A stretch of 64,000 nucleotides of DNA from Archangium sp. (lineage in GTDB: Bacteria > Myxococcota > Myxococcia > Myxococcales > Myxococcaceae): contig JAUXRX010000052.1 in the NCBI GenBank assembly GCA_030681645.1, positions 124,001 through 188,000 of the forward strand. The letters run 5' to 3'. Below are positions 61,221-64,000 of this stretch, in pieces (the first letter of the stretch is position 1; every line of letters begins with the position of its first letter). The notes under the pieces are model-generated. The model was not told the origin of the DNA, made no database searches, and saw only the letters and a list, made by a program, of their open reading frames with translations. The position numbers were made by a program, and so were the translations under genes.

Positions 61221-62543
61221 TCAGAGCTCGTGCTTGCGCAGCAGCCGGTTCACGTAGCTGCGATCGAGCCCGGCCGCGTCGGCGATGGCGCCCGCGTTGC
61301 GGCCCACCTTGCTGATCAACGCGCGCACGTACTCGCGCTCGAGATGATCAGTCCACCGCTCTCGCAACACCTTGAACGGCACGGAGGGGTCGACCGCGAG
61401 TGGGTTGTCGCCCGCCGGCGCGGCCACGGCAGGCGGCGCGGCGTCGACGCCCTTGAGCATGCCCAGCGCGCGGTCGAGGCCCAGCGCGCTCACCCGCTCG
61501 GCGAAGCTCTTGAGCTCGCGCACGTTGCCCGGCCAGCGGTGCGCCCGCAGCGTGGCGAGCGTGGCGTCGTCGAGGGCGGGCCCGTCTTTGAGGAAGTGAC
61601 CGAGCAGCAGGGGAAGGTCATCGGCGCGCTCACGCAGCGGCGGCACCTGCAGGGGCAGCACGGTGAGGCGGAAGAAGAGGTCTTCGCGAAACTGGCCCTG
61701 CGCCACCATCGCCTCGAGGTCGCGGTGCGTGGCCGACACGAAGCGAACGTCGACCGGCGTCTGGGCCGTCTCGCCCACGCGGCGCACGGTCTTCGACTCG
61801 AGCACGCGCAGCAGCTTGGGCTGCATCGCCAGGGGCAGCTCGCCCACCTCGTCGAGGAAGACGGTGCCACCCTCGGCCGCCTCGATGGAGCCGACCCGCG
61901 CGGCCACCGCGCCGGTGAAGGCGCCCCGGGCGTGGCCGAAGAGCTCGGCCTCGAGCAGGTTCTCGGGGAGCGAGGCGCAGTCGACCACCACGAAGGGCTT
62001 CGCCGAGCGCCTGCTGGCGGCGTGGAGCTCGCTGGCGACCAGCTCCTTGCCGGTGCCGGTCTCTCCGTGGATGGACACCGCCGCGTCGCTGCCTGCCACG
62101 CGGGTGAGCTGCATGAAGAGCTCGCGCATCGGCTCGGAGCGCCCCAGCAGCGCGCCGAGGCGGTCTTCGGGCCAGAGCGCCACCTTCGCGGGCTCCGAGA
62201 AGGTGATGGTGAGCTCGGTGGCGCCCACCCGGAAGTGGCCGCTCTGCTCGAAGCGCACCCGCTCGACGCGCAGGCCGTCGACCCAGGTGCCGTTGCTGCT
62301 GCCGAGGTCGCGCAGCCACACGCCGCCGTCGTCGAGCTCGAGCTCGGCGTGCAGCCGGGAGACGCGGGGGTCGGCCAGCGGCACCTTCACGCCCTCGGCG
62401 GCGCCGAGCACCACCTTGCCAGCGAGCGGAAACGACTGGGGCCCGCGGGTGTCCTTCCAGCCCAGCGTGGCGCCGCGGCGCAGGCGGGTGAGGTTGAGGG
62501 GCAGTGAGCGATCGAGCTCGGTGTGGGGCGAAGTCGGGGTCAC
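61221..62543 (-). CDS. FHA-domain sigma-54-dependent activator (pair 3)
   Basis: 440 residues from GTG 62543. FHA domain ~30-110 (VVLGAAEGVKVPLADPRVSR, LHAELE, DLGSSNGTWVDG). AAA+ domain ~125-350 with every key motif: Walker A GETGTGKE, GAFTGA in HARGAFTGAVAAR, Walker [13 protein letters not shown], sensor FVSATHRDL, and WPGNVREL. C-terminal Fis-type HTH (RNAGAIADAAGLDRSYVNRL). A competent sigma-54 activator, presumably switched on by phosphothreonine binding to the FHA domain. The 46 bp upstream to the methyltransferase-like gene hold no visible sigma-54 site. Confidence 0.92.
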   Translation of the reverse strand: MTPTSPHTELDRSLPLNLTRLRRGATLGWKDTRGPQSFPLAGKVVLGAAEGVKVPLADPRVSRLHAELELDDGGVWLRDLGSSNGTWVDGLRVERVRFEQSGHFRVGATELTITFSEPAKVALWPEDRLGALLGRSEPMRELFMQLTRVAGSDAAVSIHGETGTGKELVASELHAASRRSAKPFVVVDCASLPENLLEAELFGHARGAFTGAVAARVGSIEAAEGGTVFLDEVGELPLAMQPKLLRVLESKTVRRVGETAQTPVDVRFVSATHRDLEAMVAQGQFREDLFFRLTVLPLQVPPLRERADDLPLLLGHFLKDGPALDDATLATLRAHRWPGNVRELKSFAERVSALGLDRALGMLKGVDAAPPAVAAPAGDNPLAVDPSVPFKVLRERWTDHLEREYVRALISKVGRNAGAIADAAGLDRSYVNRLLRKHEL

Positions 62544-62589
62544 GGCTCCGAAGTTACTCCCATCCCGAACGGAGGAGCGGGAGACCGGC

Positions 62590-63240
62590 TCAGAACAGGT
62601 GAGGGATGACGCGCCAGCGCACCCGCGCGGCATAGTCGGCGTAGCCCCGCAGCTCAGCCCGCAGCAGCGCGTCTTCCAGCAGCGTGCGCCGCACGAAGAC
62701 GGCGATGACCAGCAGCAGCGGCAGCCCCGACAGCCACGAGCCGAGCGCCACCCCGGCGCCGAGGCTGACGAAGACCACCGCCAGGTACATCGGGTGCCGC
62801 ACCAGCGCGTAGGGCCCGGTGGTGATGACGCGCTGCTCGCGGTCAGGCTGCAGCCGCACCGCGCTCGACGCGAAGGGGTTGGTGAGCAGGGTCCAGGCCA
62901 CCAGGCCGAAGCCCGACGCCACCGCGACGAAGCCCAGGACCTGCACCGGCAGCGGCACCACCGTCCAACCGAAGCGGGCGTCGAGCCCGGCCAGCGCCAG
63001 GTGCGCGAAGAAGGGCAACGCCACCAGCCGCTGCGTGGCGCGATCCCGATCGCTCGGGGGCTTGATGCGCTCGGCCAGCAGCCCGGGGCTCCACCGCGCC
63101 AGGGCGGTGAAGGTCGCGCTGAAGCTCCCGAGCAGCAACCCCAGGTACGCCCAGAAGGCCCAGAGGTCGACCCGGCCGGCGAAGAGGAACAGCACGGCCC
63201 CGAACACCGCGGTGGGAATCGACAGACGAACGAACATCAT
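62590..63240 (-). CDS. Isoprenylcysteine carboxyl methyltransferase-like membrane protein
   Basis: 216 residues from ATG 63240 (or ATG 63237). Five to six membrane helices (FGAVLFLFAGRVDLWAFWAY, GLVAWTLLTNPF, LPLLLVIAVFV) and the family signature near the C-terminus: ITTGPYALVRHPMYLAVVFV (GPY..vRHPmY), followed by a segment (EDALLRAELRGYADYAARV) that matches the conserved LxxxFGxxYxxY block. Members use S-adenosylmethionine to methylate lipids or prenylated substrates (ICMT/PEMT type). The gene sits 82 bp behind the MarR gene on the same strand, so it is probably under that repressor. Confidence 0.85.
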   Translation of the reverse strand: MMFVRLSIPTAVFGAVLFLFAGRVDLWAFWAYLGLLLGSFSATFTALARWSPGLLAERIKPPSDRDRATQRLVALPFFAHLALAGLDARFGWTVVPLPVQVLGFVAVASGFGLVAWTLLTNPFASSAVRLQPDREQRVITTGPYALVRHPMYLAVVFVSLGAGVALGSWLSGLPLLLVIAVFVRRTLLEDALLRAELRGYADYAARVRWRVIPHLF

Positions 63241-63322
63241 GAAGCGGAGCCGCCAGCAGCGGAATGCTGCGCGAGACCGACGGGAGCGAAGCGGACGGCT
63301 GGCCGAGGCGGAGCGACGCAGA

Positions 63323-63766
63323 TCATGGCAGGACCTCCAGGGCACGAAGGGTGGCGCGCAGCGCGGTCTCGAGCTGGCGGCGCACGGGCTGCGGCAACCG
63401 GCCCATCACCCGCTCGAAGCCCTTGCGCCGCAGCGCCTCGACGCGATCGACCAGCCGCGCGCCCCGCCGCGACAACCGCACCACCGTGCGCCGCGCGTCG
63501 CCGGGGTCGTCCCCGCGCTCGACCAGCCCCTTCTTCTCGAGCTGGTTGACCAGGTGGCTGGTGGTGGCCTGGCTGCGCTTCATGCGGGCCTGCAGCCCCG
63601 ACACCGTCATCGGCCCGGCCTCGGCGATCTGAAACAGGGCGATCGACTGGGGCAACGACAGGTCGAGCCCGGCCATGCCGGCCAGGCCGTCCTGCATCTG
63701 GTCCACCACCCGGTGGCGGAAGGACACGAGCGCGGACCAGAGGTCTTCAGGGGGAGGCGATTGCAT
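63323..63766 (-). CDS. MarR family transcriptional regulator
   Basis: 147 residues from ATG 63766. Winged-helix layout: PQSIALFQIAEAGPMTVSGL, QARMKRSQATTSHLVNQLEK, KGLVERGDDPGDARRTVVRL, GARLVDRVEAL. The D-x-R-x3-V wing (DARRTVVRL) is typical. The start codon lies at the edge of overlapping palindromes, so the protein probably represses itself and the methyltransferase-like gene behind it. Ligand unknown. Confidence 0.92.
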   Translation of the reverse strand: MQSPPPEDLWSALVSFRHRVVDQMQDGLAGMAGLDLSLPQSIALFQIAEAGPMTVSGLQARMKRSQATTSHLVNQLEKKGLVERGDDPGDARRTVVRLSRRGARLVDRVEALRRKGFERVMGRLPQPVRRQLETALRATLRALEVLP

Positions 63767-63795
63767 CGATACGTCGATATATCGACGCGTCGATA
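63765..63795. promoter_or_regulatory. Overlapping palindromic operators for the MarR regulator
   Basis: CGTCGATATATCGACG (63772-63787) and TATCGACGCGTCGATA (63780-63795) are two perfect 16-bp palindromes that share 8 bp. A further imperfect half-site ATCGATACGTCGAT (63765-63778) reaches the start codon. Several binding registers are available over ~30 bp. The A+T-rich centre is unusual here and may also serve as the promoter -10 region. Confidence 0.8.
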
Positions 63796-63814
63796 CATTC
63801 GCAACCCCGCCCGG

Positions 63815-64000
63815 TCAGCCCTCTTCTTCGGCGACCAGGCCGTGCTTGCGCAGCAGGGTGCGCCAGTGCTTCCGGTCGACCCCGGCGAAGCGCGCGCCGG
63901 CCGAGACGTTGCCGTCGTGCGCGCGATGCACCTCGGCGAGGTAGCGCCCTTCGAACGCCTCGACGAGCCCGTCCTTCGCTTCCTTGAAGGGCAGGTCGAC
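63815..64000 (-). CDS. Sigma-54 activator, Fis-type C-terminus (partial)
   Basis: 61 residues in frame up to the window edge; the 5' part lies beyond it. They read VDLPFKEAKDGLVEAFEGRY, LAEVHRAHDGNVSAGARFAG, VDRKHWRTLLRKHGLVAEEE. This is the helical lead-in and Fis-type HTH (DGNVSAGARFAGVDRKHWRTLL) seen at the end of sigma-54-dependent regulators such as the ones at 16232 and 61221. The AAA+ and sensor parts are not visible. Confidence 0.8.
   Translation of the reverse strand, partial: VDLPFKEAKDGLVEAFEGRYLAEVHRAHDGNVSAGARFAGVDRKHWRTLLRKHGLVAEEEG

Overview
The window looks like a chromosomal segment of a myxobacterium (Myxococcota, Cystobacterineae-like). The signs are very high G+C with G/C third positions, many Asp-Ala-Gly-rich lipoproteins, tails of the MYXO-CTERM type (Cys-Gly-Cys, one hydrophobic helix, basic end), Cys-rich lipoproteins with SATGGG or TATGGG tracts, eukaryotic-like Ser/Thr kinases, and FHA-domain sigma-54 activators. 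Both ends cut a gene: the C-terminal half of a UDP-sugar pyrophosphorylase on the left and the Fis-type tail of a sigma-54 activator on the right. I saw no rRNA, tRNA, CRISPR array, integrase or transposase.

Layout. 0-9 kb: UDP-sugar pyrophosphorylase end, a kinase with a cyclic-nucleotide-binding domain, envelope proteins (one frameshifted), a SIMPL protein, a gene flanked by ~55-bp direct repeats, an MtfA-like peptidase and a glycosidase-like lipoprotein. 9-16 kb: surface lipoproteins, two with NBR1-type Ig domains and one with seven Cys-rich repeats. 16-21 kb: first FHA activator/kinase pair and envelope proteins. 21-27 kb: alpha/beta hydrolase divergent from a TetR regulator with a clear operator, a lamin-tail MYXO-CTERM protein and the remnant of a nuclease-type gene. 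27-31 kb: second kinase/FHA activator pair. 31-37.5 kb: PP2C phosphatase, YcxB-like membrane protein, kinase-REC fusion and Hpt-REC protein. 37.5-49.5 kb: thrombospondin-type-3 and Kelch-like Cys-rich lipoproteins, acyltransferase, exported catalase-peroxidase, 1-Cys peroxiredoxin, collagen-like lipoprotein, a 59-residue HTH-like protein and a decayed gene. 49.5-58 kb: an alpha-glucan degradation locus. 58-64 kb: ZU5-like lipoprotein, third kinase/FHA activator pair, an isoprenylcysteine-methyltransferase-like protein, a MarR regulator with overlapping operators, and the partial activator.

How genes work together. The glucan locus is a minus-strand operon: GH13 lipoprotein with binding domain, maltoporin, second GH13 lipoprotein, GH15 glucoamylase with a MYXO-CTERM-like tail. 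The first three are joined by ATGA stop/start overlaps. A divergent lipoprotein consists only of the same binding domain as the first amylase. The parts suggest cell-surface capture, cleavage and import of starch or glycogen. Separately, the pairing of a membrane Ser/Thr kinase with an FHA sigma-54 activator occurs three times, each time near an envelope protein ending in two membrane helices. Five kinases and one PP2C phosphatase lie in 64 kb.

Genome-scale texture. A palindromic element built from CCCTCACCCC and CCCTCTCCC arms occurs about 15 times at 13 places. It lies mostly between genes, but also inside three kinases beside the membrane helix, in the N-terminus of the maltoporin, and at two gene ends where it supplies the last residues. 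A second short repeat ending in GTCGAGGGG is also present. Several genes lack a Shine-Dalgarno sequence and have a -10-like hexamer 6-11 nt before the start codon, suggesting leaderless mRNAs. All functions are read from sequence alone and no database search was run.
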